Of a stretch of DNA of 21,302 nt, positions 14,143 through 21,216 are shown piece after piece. Position numbers and translations under genes: made by a program. Origin of the DNA: a virus. The DNA lies in IMG/VR virus record IMGVR_UViG_3300019487_000940, positions 1 through 21,302 of that record, one strand, 5' to 3'. The notes beneath the pieces were generated by a model. That model worked only from the letters and a program-made list of their open reading frames with translations. It did not search any database and was not told where the DNA came from. The first letter of the stretch is position 1. The number at the start of each line of letters is the position of its first letter.

Positions 14143-14676
14143 CTAAAGGGTGAGGTACCCGAGATTCGCCAGACGGAATGTCATCGCCTGGGGGCTGACG
14201 TGGTATCGTTTTGCCAAGCGCTCTAACTCGTCATCCTTTGACAAGTCGATTGCCTCGCGCTCACGGAGGTCCTCGACGACAAAGGTTACCGGCATCAGAA
14301 GTTCGGCAGCGAACAGGTTTGCCTCAATCTCGGACCTGTCACTTCCTTCTGTTGAGCGCGCGTCACGCTTATATACTTGAAACCCCTTGTCAACATGGAA
14401 ATCTTCGGTGCCGTGCAGTAGCAGATGGCCCAACTCGTGTGCGATCGTGAATCGCTTGCGGCCTGGGGCATGTGCTCGGTTTACGCCGATGAGCACCCGG
14501 TCGCCACCGGGGATGCGATGGAGGAATCCAGAGAGATCGTTTTCCGCTTGTGCCTCTCGAACCGTGGCACCGAGCACGCGCGCGACGCGTCGGACATCGA
14601 CGGGCGGTTTCTCGATCTTGCATTCCTCCAGAAGCCGCTCCACAATTCGCCGGATGTGTTTCCTGCGAATAGCCAT
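14143..14676 (-). CDS. ImmA/IrrE-family zinc metallopeptidase
   Basis: Protease of 177 residues of the ImmA/IrrE (COG2856) family, which cleaves partner XRE-type repressors to switch on mobile elements or stress genes. The gluzincin-type motif HELGHLLLH is at residues 80-88. The downstream acidic helix of the family, EIEANLFAAELLMP, spans about 116-129 and supplies the third ligand. The C-terminus (LAKRYHVSPQAMTFRLANLGYL) is the usual helix-turn-helix-like tail. ATG 14676 lies three bases after the XRE gene stop, with GAGG six bases upstream. The order repressor then protease is the same as in ImmR-ImmA of ICEBs1. Cleavage of the adjacent repressor is inferred from that precedent. Confidence 0.92.
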   Translation of the reverse strand: MAIRRKHIRRIVERLLEECKIEKPPVDVRRVARVLGATVREAQAENDLSGFLHRIPGGDRVLIGVNRAHAPGRKRFTIAHELGHLLLHGTEDFHVDKGFQVYKRDARSTEGSDRSEIEANLFAAELLMPVTFVVEDLREREAIDLSKDDELERLAKRYHVSPQAMTFRLANLGYLTL

Positions 14677-14679
14677 GGG

Positions 14680-14988
14680 TCACCTCTGCTTCCTATCGCC
14701 GTGCACGACCCGCTCGACGAACTCCTTGGCTGGGGGCGCAAGCCCTTCGGGTATGTCGCTTTCCGGTTCGGCGTCCGGGATCAGTAATCCCGGCTTGACG
14801 CAGAGCGCCCGAGCGAAATCCACAAACGTGTGCAACAGCACCTTCTGCCGACCGCGTTCGATGTTCGTTACCGACGTTCGGTTGAGTTTGACGCACTTCG
14901 CTAGCGCGTCCTGCGACAACCGTCGCTTCCTGCGCAGGTCCCGGATCCGTTCGCCCAGCTGGGCGTAGAACCGATCAACTTCGTCCAT
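14680..14988 (-). CDS. XRE-family HTH repressor
   Basis: DNA-binding regulator of about 103 residues. A Cro/CI-type helix-turn-helix runs from about residue 10 to 65 (LGERIRDLRRKRRLSQDALAKCVKLNRTSVTNIERGRQKV). A short C-terminal tail rich in Pro and Glu follows and could be the protease-sensitive part. ATG 14988 is chosen because the promoter at 15020-15048 places transcription start near 15013, making upstream starts unlikely; ATG 15009 would be nearly leaderless. Cotranscribed with the ImmA-like protease. A palindrome lies next to its -35 box, suggesting autorepression. Confidence 0.9.
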   Translation of the reverse strand: MDEVDRFYAQLGERIRDLRRKRRLSQDALAKCVKLNRTSVTNIERGRQKVLLHTFVDFARALCVKPGLLIPDAEPESDIPEGLAPPAKEFVERVVHGDRKQR

Positions 14989-15019
14989 CGTACCGTCCAC
15001 CGCTCCCATTGACGATTGC

Positions 15020-15048
15020 ATCATACGCCCCGCAAGTCGCGATGTCAA
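15020..15048 (-). promoter_or_regulatory. Near-consensus sigma70 promoter of the XRE-ImmA operon
   Basis: On the minus strand TTGACA (15048-15043), a 17-base spacer and TATGAT (15025-15020), i.e. eleven of twelve consensus positions. Expected start near 15013, about 25 bases before the XRE start codon. One of the strongest promoter matches in the window. Confidence 0.85.
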
Positions 15049-15053
15049 CGCCG

Positions 15054-15065
15054 CAAACATGTTTG
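15054..15065. promoter_or_regulatory. Palindrome, candidate repressor operator
   Basis: CAAACATGTTTG is a perfect 12-base palindrome centred about 14 bases upstream of the -35 box of the XRE-ImmA promoter. This is a plausible dimeric operator for the XRE protein; no second copy was found nearby. Confidence 0.45.
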
Positions 15066-15104
15066 TGTAACCAACATAATGCAAAGTGTGGTTTCATACA
15101 TTGA

Positions 15105-15824
15105 CATCAGGCCCAGGCCGCGCTGACGTTCAGCGTCATGCGGGTGCGCGTCAGCCGCGAGACGGTGCGGCGCCGACTGCACGACGAGGCGCTGGTGTGG
15201 CGTCGTCCGCGGCCGGTGGTGAGGCTCGTGGATCCGCGGCGTGGCGCGATCCTGCGCGATCTGCGGCAATTGCTGCGGGATTTGCCGGAGGACGAGATTG
15301 CCGTGTTCCAGGATGAGGTGGATGTGAACACGAATCCGAAGATCGGGTCCATGTGGATGCGCCGCGGCGAGCAGGCCGAGGTGGAAACGCCGGGCGACAA
15401 TGAGAAGCGGTATCTCGCCGGGTCGCTCAACTGGCGGACGGGCGACCTGATCCTGACCGAGGGGGGCAAAGGGGAAGGCCGCAACTCGAAGTTGTTCCTC
15501 CGACATTTGGAGGATTTGCGGACGCGGCTGCGATGCTACCGGAAGATTCATGTGATTTGTGACAATGCCATCTTCCACAAGTCCCGCGCGGTGCGTGAAT
15601 ACCTCGCCGCGCACGGCGACCGGATCATCCTCCACTTCCTCCCGAAGCGCGCCCCGGACCTCAACCCGATCGAGCGTATCTGTTGGCCTCTGCATGAGGA
15701 AATCACGCGGAACCATACGTGCCAATCCATGGCGGAACTGCTCGATCTCGTCTTCGACTGGCTCGAACACCGACGACCGTTCGAGGTGGAACGCGACGCG
15801 TACCTGCAAACAAGGGCAGCATAG
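15105..15824 (+). pseudogene. IS630-family transposase, 5'-truncated
   Basis: Remnant of an IS630/Tc1-mariner-type DDE transposase. The frame is open from 15105 (stop at 15102-15104) to 15824, giving about 240 residues, whereas intact members have about 340. The N-terminal HTH that binds the inverted repeats is missing. What remains begins inside the linker (RVSRETVRRRLHDEALVWRR) and keeps the whole catalytic domain: first acidic motif FQDEVDVNTNPKIG, VICDNAIFHKS for the second Asp, and APDLNPIERICW for the Glu. Internal ATG 15138 has no clear ribosome-binding site. No terminal inverted repeat could be identified at either side. Its 3' end directly abuts the damaged phosphorylase gene, which suggests that this insertion removed that gene's start. 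Confidence 0.85.
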
Positions 15825-15830
15825 ACCGGT

Positions 15831-16557
15831 TTACATATTGGGAGGAGCTATTTAGGCATCGATCCATACCACTACACGTGTGTCGATTCCCCTTCGGGCC
15901 AGCTGAGAGTACTAATCGCAACGACCGCTACGATGGGAAGCGTTGCTGCTGCCGTAACGACATGGGATATCCTTGAGCGATGGAAGCCCAGATATGTATT
16001 GCTCGCCCGGCGTTGCAGCGGGCGATCCTGCGAAGCAAGATCAACTACACATCGGTGACGTTGTTGTAGGCGAAACAGTGATCCCATATGAGCACGAGAA
16101 GTTGCGCCAGATGTCCGGCGACGAGATTGAGAAGAGGCGCAGGCAGCCAGCTTGGACGTCAAAGGGTAGGCTTTTCAGTGCGATCACGAAGCTTGCCAAC
16201 GAGCTCGTCAGCAAAGGTAGCGGCCGCCGAAGCATCCACGTAGGTGCAATCGCGACTGGCAGCAAATTGGTTGAAAGCGAAGCGACATGGACTGATCTGC
16301 GCCGATTGCACGATAAGTTGCTCGCCCTGGAGATGGAGGCGGAGGGAGTAGTGTTCGCCTGCGAACAGCATCCCACTCGACCATTCTGGGCGGTCATCAA
16401 GGGCATAATGGACTACGGAACTGTGGATTCAAGACGCGAGAACAACAAGGAGGAGAGCCAAGCAAAGGCAGCAAGGACCGCTGCCGAATTCGTCCGAGAC
16501 CTGTTAGAAGGAGGTTACCTGCCGATATCGGACGCGATCCGTCTCGCACGGCGATGA
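15831..16557 (+). pseudogene. Nucleoside phosphorylase / MTA-SAH nucleosidase family gene, truncated and frameshifted
   Basis: Two frames together read as one PNP_UDP_1-type protein, which cleaves the N-glycosidic bond of nucleosides. The first frame (to about 16005) gives LRVLIATTATMGSVAAAV and WDILERWKPRYVLL, the glycine-rich region of the family. After a one-base shift, the second frame continues with GVAAGDPAKQDQLHIGDVVVGETVIPYE. It then gives HVGAIATGSKLVES, the nucleoside-binding LALEMEAEGVVFAC and VIKGIMDYG. The shift falls at a CCC run (16006-16008), fitting an extra C. Residues before about the 50th of a normal member are missing where the IS630 remnant ends. A standalone start at 15973 would lack the first half of the fold, so I call it a pseudogene; a sequencing error at CCC is possible. 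Confidence 0.75.
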
Positions 16558-16616
16558 GTTGCGATGCTCAACTTAGATCTGGTGTTATTCTCCGGATTCA
16601 TGGATCCCGCTTGCCA

Positions 16617-17372
16617 CTAAAGATCCCGCCCATACCAACCGAGTCGGGATGTCGCGAGACGAGCTAGAAGATTAAGAAGGTATCCAATTATCCCAATGAC
16701 AAAGATCAGAGCATACATGCGGGGTAGATCGAATCCTGCGAGGCTGTCGTTAACACGCGTGCCAAGCGCGTGTGTCGCCCCAAGCATAATCTCTCCAACG
16801 ATGGTCAGGATCAACGCCAGACTAAGGCCCAAACGCGCGCCGTCCATGCTCTGCGGTAGCGCCTGCATGAAGATCACACCTATGCGATGTAGCAGTGTTC
16901 CACCGTAAACCTGAGTAACCTGGATGCGGAGCTGCGCGACATGGGCCACGCCGAAGGCCGTGTTTGCGACTATTACGAGACCAGCCCCAAAGGCAGCCAT
17001 CGCGATGCGCGATGCTTCCCCCGTTTTCAGGAAGATCAAGAAGAGCGGTAGCAAAACAAACGCAGGAATTGACCGTAGGAAGTCCAAGGGACCGGTCAGA
17101 AGGCGATTCATCGCGGGAATGCTCCCAATTGCGGCCCCTAGTGGCCACCCGACTCCCAAGGCAAGGCCGAAGGATGCGAAGGTGCGCAATACCGTCATTG
17201 CGATATCGCTCCGGTACGGTGGCTCAGTGAGGAGACGAGAAGTTGACAATAAGATGTCCCAGGAATGGGGAACGAGAGCTGGCGAGGCAATGGCGGCGAT
17301 CTCCCAAGTACCAATGACGACCGTCAAGGACGCGACTGTCTCCAGGATTCGTCGAGCACTGGGGCGTTTCAT
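16617..17372 (-). CDS. ABC transporter permease, SsuC/TauC type
   Basis: Inner-membrane permease of 251 residues for an NitT/TauT-like importer (BPD_transp_1 family). About six hydrophobic segments are visible, including TVVIGTWEIAAIAS (17-30), FASFGLALGVGWPLGAAIG, FVLLPLFLIFL (105-115), AFGAGLVIVANTAFGV and ALIFVIGIIGYLLNLLA. The EAA coupling loop that contacts the ATPase is at about 156-185 (VYGGTLLHRIGVIFMQALPQ, then SMDGARLGLSLA). ATG 17372 overlaps the ATPase stop (ATGA), which fixes the start; an open extension to 17465 lies within the ATPase gene. It is the last gene of a five-gene operon and converges with the damaged phosphorylase gene. Confidence 0.92.
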   Translation of the reverse strand: MKRPSARRILETVASLTVVIGTWEIAAIASPALVPHSWDILLSTSRLLTEPPYRSDIAMTVLRTFASFGLALGVGWPLGAAIGSIPAMNRLLTGPLDFLRSIPAFVLLPLFLIFLKTGEASRIAMAAFGAGLVIVANTAFGVAHVAQLRIQVTQVYGGTLLHRIGVIFMQALPQSMDGARLGLSLALILTIVGEIMLGATHALGTRVNDSLAGFDLPRMYALIFVIGIIGYLLNLLARLATSRLGWYGRDL

Positions 17373-18145
17373 TGCTCTCTGGTCCCCGCCCGAACCGTGC
17401 GCACCTGCTGTTGAAAGCTCTCCTCGTGCATCCAGCGCAGAGGCCTTGGTGACGGATACGGGCATTCGATGCGGATCATGTCCTGCGCACCAACGCGAAC
17501 CGGCATTGATCGGAAGGGGATGACGACGTCAGCCATGAACACGGTTAATTCTGGAGAATGGCTGATCAACAAAATGGTCAACCCGGAATCAACACGGATT
17601 CTCTGGAGATGCCCGAGCAACTCAATCGAGGCATCGTAGCTAAGGTTCGAAAACGGTTCATCTAATAGCAGCATTGATGCTCCCCTCGCCAGCGCCCTGA
17701 GTATGCAGGCCTTCTGCTGCTCACCGCCGCTCGTGGCCTGTGGCGGGCGACTTAGTGGTACGCTCAGGTTTGTACGTTCGCACAACTCATGGACCCGCCT
17801 GCACCGTTCACGACGCGGGACGCCAGCGAGCTTCAATGGCAAGGCGATGTTGTCGAGCATTGTCATCCACGGCATCAATGACTGGTAGGTCCGTTGCCAG
17901 ACTACGCCCAACGTTGCCTCCTGCGCTAGCCCTCCGTCAATCTGCACGGTGCCACTGTCCGCTCGCATCGAATTAATGAGAACTTCGAACAGAGTCGTCT
18001 TTCCCACTCCGTTCGGACCGGCGATCACACCAACTTCATTCGCCGACAATGTGAACGAGACGCCGTCGAGAATGCGCCGGCGCTTCCCGTGACCGGCCCG
18101 CGAGACCCGGATATCTCGAAGTTCTATTGCCGTCGAGTCGTTCAT
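17369..18145 (-). CDS. ABC transporter ATPase, SsuB/TauB-like
   Basis: ATP-binding subunit of 258 residues that powers the adjacent permease. Walker A GPNGVGKT at 43-50, Q-loop Gln84 in VVWQ, signature SGGEQQ at 139-144 (a variant of LSGGQQ), Walker B/LLLDEP at 159-164, D-loop SNLSYD, and H-loop His196 in LLISHS. Transport substrate cannot be read from the ATPase. Its start overlaps the radical SAM stop (ATGA) and its stop overlaps the permease start, so stoichiometric translation is expected. The C-terminal ~40 residues after the ATPase core are family-typical and carry no regulatory domain that I recognise. Confidence 0.93.
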   Translation of the reverse strand: MNDSTAIELRDIRVSRAGHGKRRRILDGVSFTLSANEVGVIAGPNGVGKTTLFEVLINSMRADSGTVQIDGGLAQEATLGVVWQRTYQSLMPWMTMLDNIALPLKLAGVPRRERCRRVHELCERTNLSVPLSRPPQATSGGEQQKACILRALARGASMLLLDEPFSNLSYDASIELLGHLQRIRVDSGLTILLISHSPELTVFMADVVIPFRSMPVRVGAQDMIRIECPYPSPRPLRWMHEESFQQQVRTVRAGTREQ

Positions 18146-19056
18146 GGCTTCTCAGGCACACCTGGGCAGGTCCATGGGTCGCTGCAAGGTACCTCATCTG
18201 ACGGAAACCCAGACGGACAATCCTGGTAGAACACCTTCACTCGGGCATCCACCCTAGCGCGAAGCAAATTGGCGATTTTATGCAGTTCATCCTCCAATAC
18301 GGGTAAGACGCCACTGTAGGCCGGACGCTTGTCAATAGTAGTTAGTTGCAACTCCGACGCATGCAGGCGCCGCACCAAACCAGCAAAACGCGCGGAAGCG
18401 ATACTGGCTCGATTGTCCGTGCGACCGCGGACAACCATTGTCTGGACGATGATACCATCAAGCTGGCCGATTGAATCCGCGAGATCTTCCAGGTCGACAT
18501 CGACACGCGGCTTATTGATCTCTTGAAAGGTACGCTCGTCTCCAGCATCGAGCTTAATCAGCCGTTGGTCAAACACCCGCAAGGCCTCAATGAATCTCGG
18601 GTCCGCATAGGGGACGGCATTTGTGAAAATCGTGAGCGGCACATGCAGACCGAGCCTCGCGAGCAGCTCACGGGTGAACTGGGCCACCTGGAACAAGTCA
18701 GGATGAACGGATGGGTCTCCGTTGCCAACAAAGGAGACGGAGTCAAAGCGCGCTCGATGCGTCAAGCGCTGCCGAATGCCGTGCTCAATCACCGGATATA
18801 GTTCAGGCACGCGGGTAAGCCTTTCAAGCTCGTGCCGGAGCGCTTCAACGCGATGAGGGCTAGGAAACTGGCAGTACATGCAGTCAAACGTGCAGAGGCG
18901 ATGATCCTGAGGAAGCAGATTGACGCCAAGGGACCAGCCGATCCGGCGCGACTGGATTGGGCCGTACACCACACCATGACGATAAGGCAACTGGGGAAGT
19001 GAAATCGTTGGTTCAACCGACGGTGAAACAACAGTTTGGCCAGGTAATGTCTTCAT
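18142..19056 (-). CDS. Radical SAM protein, COG0731/TYW1-like group
   Basis: Iron-sulfur enzyme that generates a 5'-deoxyadenosyl radical; the substrate is unknown. The 304-residue protein has the group signature YGPIQSRRIGWSLGVNLLPQ (31-50), directly followed by the cluster motif CTFDCMYC (Cys55, Cys59, Cys62). A SAM-binding NGDPSVHPD stretch lies near 111-119, then LTIFTNAVPY and LIKLDAGDERTFQEINKP. The C-terminal end has three further cysteines (CPSGF, PCSDPW, TCPG) that could hold a second cluster or zinc. The gene lies between the binding protein and the ATPase of an importer, with one- and four-base overlaps. It probably acts on, or supplies, the imported compound; a role in tRNA wyosine-like modification is suggested only by family relation. 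Confidence 0.92.
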   Translation of the reverse strand: MKTLPGQTVVSPSVEPTISLPQLPYRHGVVYGPIQSRRIGWSLGVNLLPQDHRLCTFDCMYCQFPSPHRVEALRHELERLTRVPELYPVIEHGIRQRLTHRARFDSVSFVGNGDPSVHPDLFQVAQFTRELLARLGLHVPLTIFTNAVPYADPRFIEALRVFDQRLIKLDAGDERTFQEINKPRVDVDLEDLADSIGQLDGIIVQTMVVRGRTDNRASIASARFAGLVRRLHASELQLTTIDKRPAYSGVLPVLEDELHKIANLLRARVDARVKVFYQDCPSGFPSDEVPCSDPWTCPGVPEKP

Positions 19057-20054
19057 TATTGTGCCCTCCAGCGATATATCAAGCGTTCCACGTCAACCGG
19101 TCCTTCAAGGCGACCAGCTTGGCGCAAGGCGCCCTCTTGGATGCGTAACCCATGTAGGTCCGGCGTCTGGATCGTGGTGAATCGCGTGATTACTACCTTC
19201 TCTGCCAACTCGGGTGGGATCGGCGTGAACTCCGGATACCGTGCTGCCCACTGTCCGTAGTCATGCTCGATCACAGTGACTGCGTCGTAAACACTGCGGA
19301 CGAACGCGTCGGCGGCTTTTGGATTCTTGTCCGCCCAGCCTCGAGATATCAGAAAGCTTGCCGCGCAAATGGGCCTGCCGTCACCGATGTATTTCGCGAT
19401 TGGTGAGGGGACGAGAACGCGCGAGAGCCCCTTCCCCGATCCAATCGTGATAAACGGCTCAAGGGTGAAGGCTGCATCCGCCGACCGAGCCTCGAGCGCA
19501 GGTAGGATGTTCGGCGGGGGCAACTGCTGGATCGCAACGCCGTCCGGATCAACACCAGCTTTCTGGAGGATGACCCGCAGGTACGCCTTGAGCTGTGATC
19601 CGGGAAAACAGATCACAGTCTTGCCTGCCAAGTCCCTTATGTTCTGCATCGGCGAGTCCGCACGCACGATGATTGCGTCAAAAACACGGTCTTCCGTCAA
19701 GATTTCCTGCAGGTAGATTTCCGCGTTCAACTTTCCGCGGGACGCTGCTGCGAGAATCGGCTCATCTGCACAAACACTGGTGGCCTGGATTTCACCGTTG
19801 ATCAATGCCAGCAGGAGGAGATCCGAGTTCGCGTATCGCTTAAACTCGACTGCGACGCCGCGCCGCTCGGCGATGCCGTCCTTGACGGCGATCCAGTTTG
19901 GAAGGGTCGTGGATACGGGCAAGTAGCCTACAGCCATCTGAGTGGCAGCAGCCTTGCCTTCGCCGTCGTCCTCGTTCTTTCGACAGGCCGTCCCCAGTAG
20001 GGACGTTACAAGCAAAACCATCGTGCCCGTCGCGATTATTGCTGACAGCTTCAT
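19056..20054 (-). CDS. ABC transporter substrate-binding lipoprotein, NMT1/SsuA type
   Basis: Solute receptor of the NitT/TauT-like importer, 332 residues. N-terminal lipoprotein signal: MKLSAIIATGTMVLLVTSLL followed by GTAC with Cys24 as the lipidation site; the lipobox is shifted by one position from the strict consensus. Mature part shows AVGYLPVSTTLPNWIAVKDG (start of lobe 1) and the GEIQATSVCADEPILAA loop. These are followed by FDAIIVRADSPMQNIRDLAGKTVICFPGSQLKAYLRVILQKAGVDP, written here in the family order of lobe 2, and AFTLEPFITIGSGKG. ATG 20054 overlaps the upstream stop (ATGA). Relatives bind sulfonates, nitrate, thiamine precursors or other small molecules, so the ligand cannot be assigned. 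Confidence 0.92.
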   Translation of the reverse strand: MKLSAIIATGTMVLLVTSLLGTACRKNEDDGEGKAAATQMAVGYLPVSTTLPNWIAVKDGIAERRGVAVEFKRYANSDLLLLALINGEIQATSVCADEPILAAASRGKLNAEIYLQEILTEDRVFDAIIVRADSPMQNIRDLAGKTVICFPGSQLKAYLRVILQKAGVDPDGVAIQQLPPPNILPALEARSADAAFTLEPFITIGSGKGLSRVLVPSPIAKYIGDGRPICAASFLISRGWADKNPKAADAFVRSVYDAVTVIEHDYGQWAARYPEFTPIPPELAEKVVITRFTTIQTPDLHGLRIQEGALRQAGRLEGPVDVERLIYRWRAQ

Positions 20055-21040
20055 GAGCTTGGCTCCGAGTTTGGAAAAAGGGGCCGAATCGCATCGGTGG
20101 GGCAACGATACGACCAGTCTGCCAGTTCTTTTTGCACATGACCAACATTCTGCACACTCAGCCACTTCGATGCATTGAGATCAAGGCGACTGCTTAGCTC
20201 CGTCGTCACTTCCACCCACGCCTGAAGGACATTCGAGCGATACAGCATGCCTGCGTCTAGCCCATTGGTCTGGCGGTCCCGCTCAGCGAGTTGGCTGACA
20301 ATGCCGATGCGGCAAAACAGTGTTGCAATAGACGGTAGACCCGCGTCGGAAGCGCCGAGCACATAAACCTGGTCAGTCCACCGCTGCGTACCCTTCGCTT
20401 CCTGCGCAAATACCCTGCGCAGCGTAAACTTAAGATCTGAAACCATGCGCTCATACCCTCCCCAATCGTTTCGAGCAACATAAAGGGCACGCATGCCATG
20501 GCGCAAGCACCCGCGCACCTTGGCCGCGACGGCCTGATCCTCGGCCGTAAAGAATCCAATCGATGAGTGAATCTGAAGCACGAGCGACGAGGCATCACCG
20601 GTGCTACTGGCGCTTTCCAGCAAGTGCACGACCCCGTAGGGCCCTTCGGCGAAGATGGGCGGCGGGCGATTGAGTCGTTCAAAACCAAGATCCTCTATGA
20701 GCCGACGCTGCTCTTCCGCGCTAGCAACCTGGTCGTCGACACCTCGCCACGCACCAAGGTCCTCAAGTGCCCACACGAACGCGTTGGCCATCTCCGTGGA
20801 GCGTGGTGCGCGGTCGCTCGCTTTTTCGATCGGGCTTGGCATTGTTCGATAGTGCCGAACGGTGCTAGCCTTCACGCGATCGGTTACCCCAAGCCGCGCC
20901 AAGTAGATGTTCATCTGCTCAGCCAAGTCCGCCGACGTCACTGCCCGCCGCTTGTTACCGCGTGCCAGCACGGTTTCGGCGAGGAGACGCTTCCAGCCTG
21001 CCGCCGCGCTACCTGCGTCTCTGGATTGCTTCACGCTCAT
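20051..21040 (-). CDS. Unrecognised 329-residue protein, first gene of the radical SAM-transporter operon
   Basis: I do not recognise the family. The N-terminal third has a possible winged-helix or HTH (VTSADLAEQMNIYLARLG, then VKASTVRHYRTM) and a second helical block ENANAFVWALEDLG-like (written MANAFVWALEDLGAW). The central part is alpha/beta (GVVHLLESASS, then LVLQIHSSIGFFTAEDQAVAAKVRG, then MRALYVARNDWGGYERMVSDL). The C-terminal part has YVLGASDAGLPSIATLFCRIG. It has no signal peptide or membrane segment. ATG 21040 is chosen because AAGGACAGG precedes it and the promoter at 21087-21115 starts transcription near 21082. It overlaps the binding-protein start (ATGA). A cytoplasmic regulator or sensor of the operon is my inference. 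Confidence 0.7.
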   Translation of the reverse strand: MSVKQSRDAGSAAAGWKRLLAETVLARGNKRRAVTSADLAEQMNIYLARLGVTDRVKASTVRHYRTMPSPIEKASDRAPRSTEMANAFVWALEDLGAWRGVDDQVASAEEQRRLIEDLGFERLNRPPPIFAEGPYGVVHLLESASSTGDASSLVLQIHSSIGFFTAEDQAVAAKVRGCLRHGMRALYVARNDWGGYERMVSDLKFTLRRVFAQEAKGTQRWTDQVYVLGASDAGLPSIATLFCRIGIVSQLAERDRQTNGLDAGMLYRSNVLQAWVEVTTELSSRLDLNASKWLSVQNVGHVQKELADWSYRCPTDAIRPLFPNSEPSS

Positions 21041-21086
21041 CCGCCTGTCCTTGCCCGTGGAGCCCAATGAGCCACGCTGACCCATG

Positions 21087-21115
21087 ATTATACCATCGGA
21101 TCGGCGGGGTAGCAA
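21087..21115 (-). promoter_or_regulatory. Promoter of the radical SAM-transporter operon
   Basis: On the minus strand TTGCTA (21115-21110), a 17-base spacer and a perfect TATAAT (21092-21087). Expected start near 21082, about 40 bases before the first gene's ATG. The -35 box lies close to what may be the outer end of a transposase-bearing element at the right edge. Confidence 0.65.
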
Positions 21116-21119
21116 ACCT

Positions 21120-21216
21120 AAACGTCCTCGTCAGCGACAGGCGCATCGGCAAGCGCTGCAGCACGTCGCTTGATCGCCTGAGGAGATATTGCCAAATGTC
21201 GTTGATGGCGTCGTAA
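21120..21216. other. Non-coding or remnant stretch between transposase-like end and promoter
   Basis: On the minus strand the frame of the transposase-like gene stays open after its stop (21217-21219) until a TAG at 21120-21122. It reads LRRHQRHLAISPQAIKRR and then AAALADAPVADEDV, which looks protein-like. It could be the tail of a resident gene interrupted by the insertion, or a chance frame. Confidence 0.3.
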
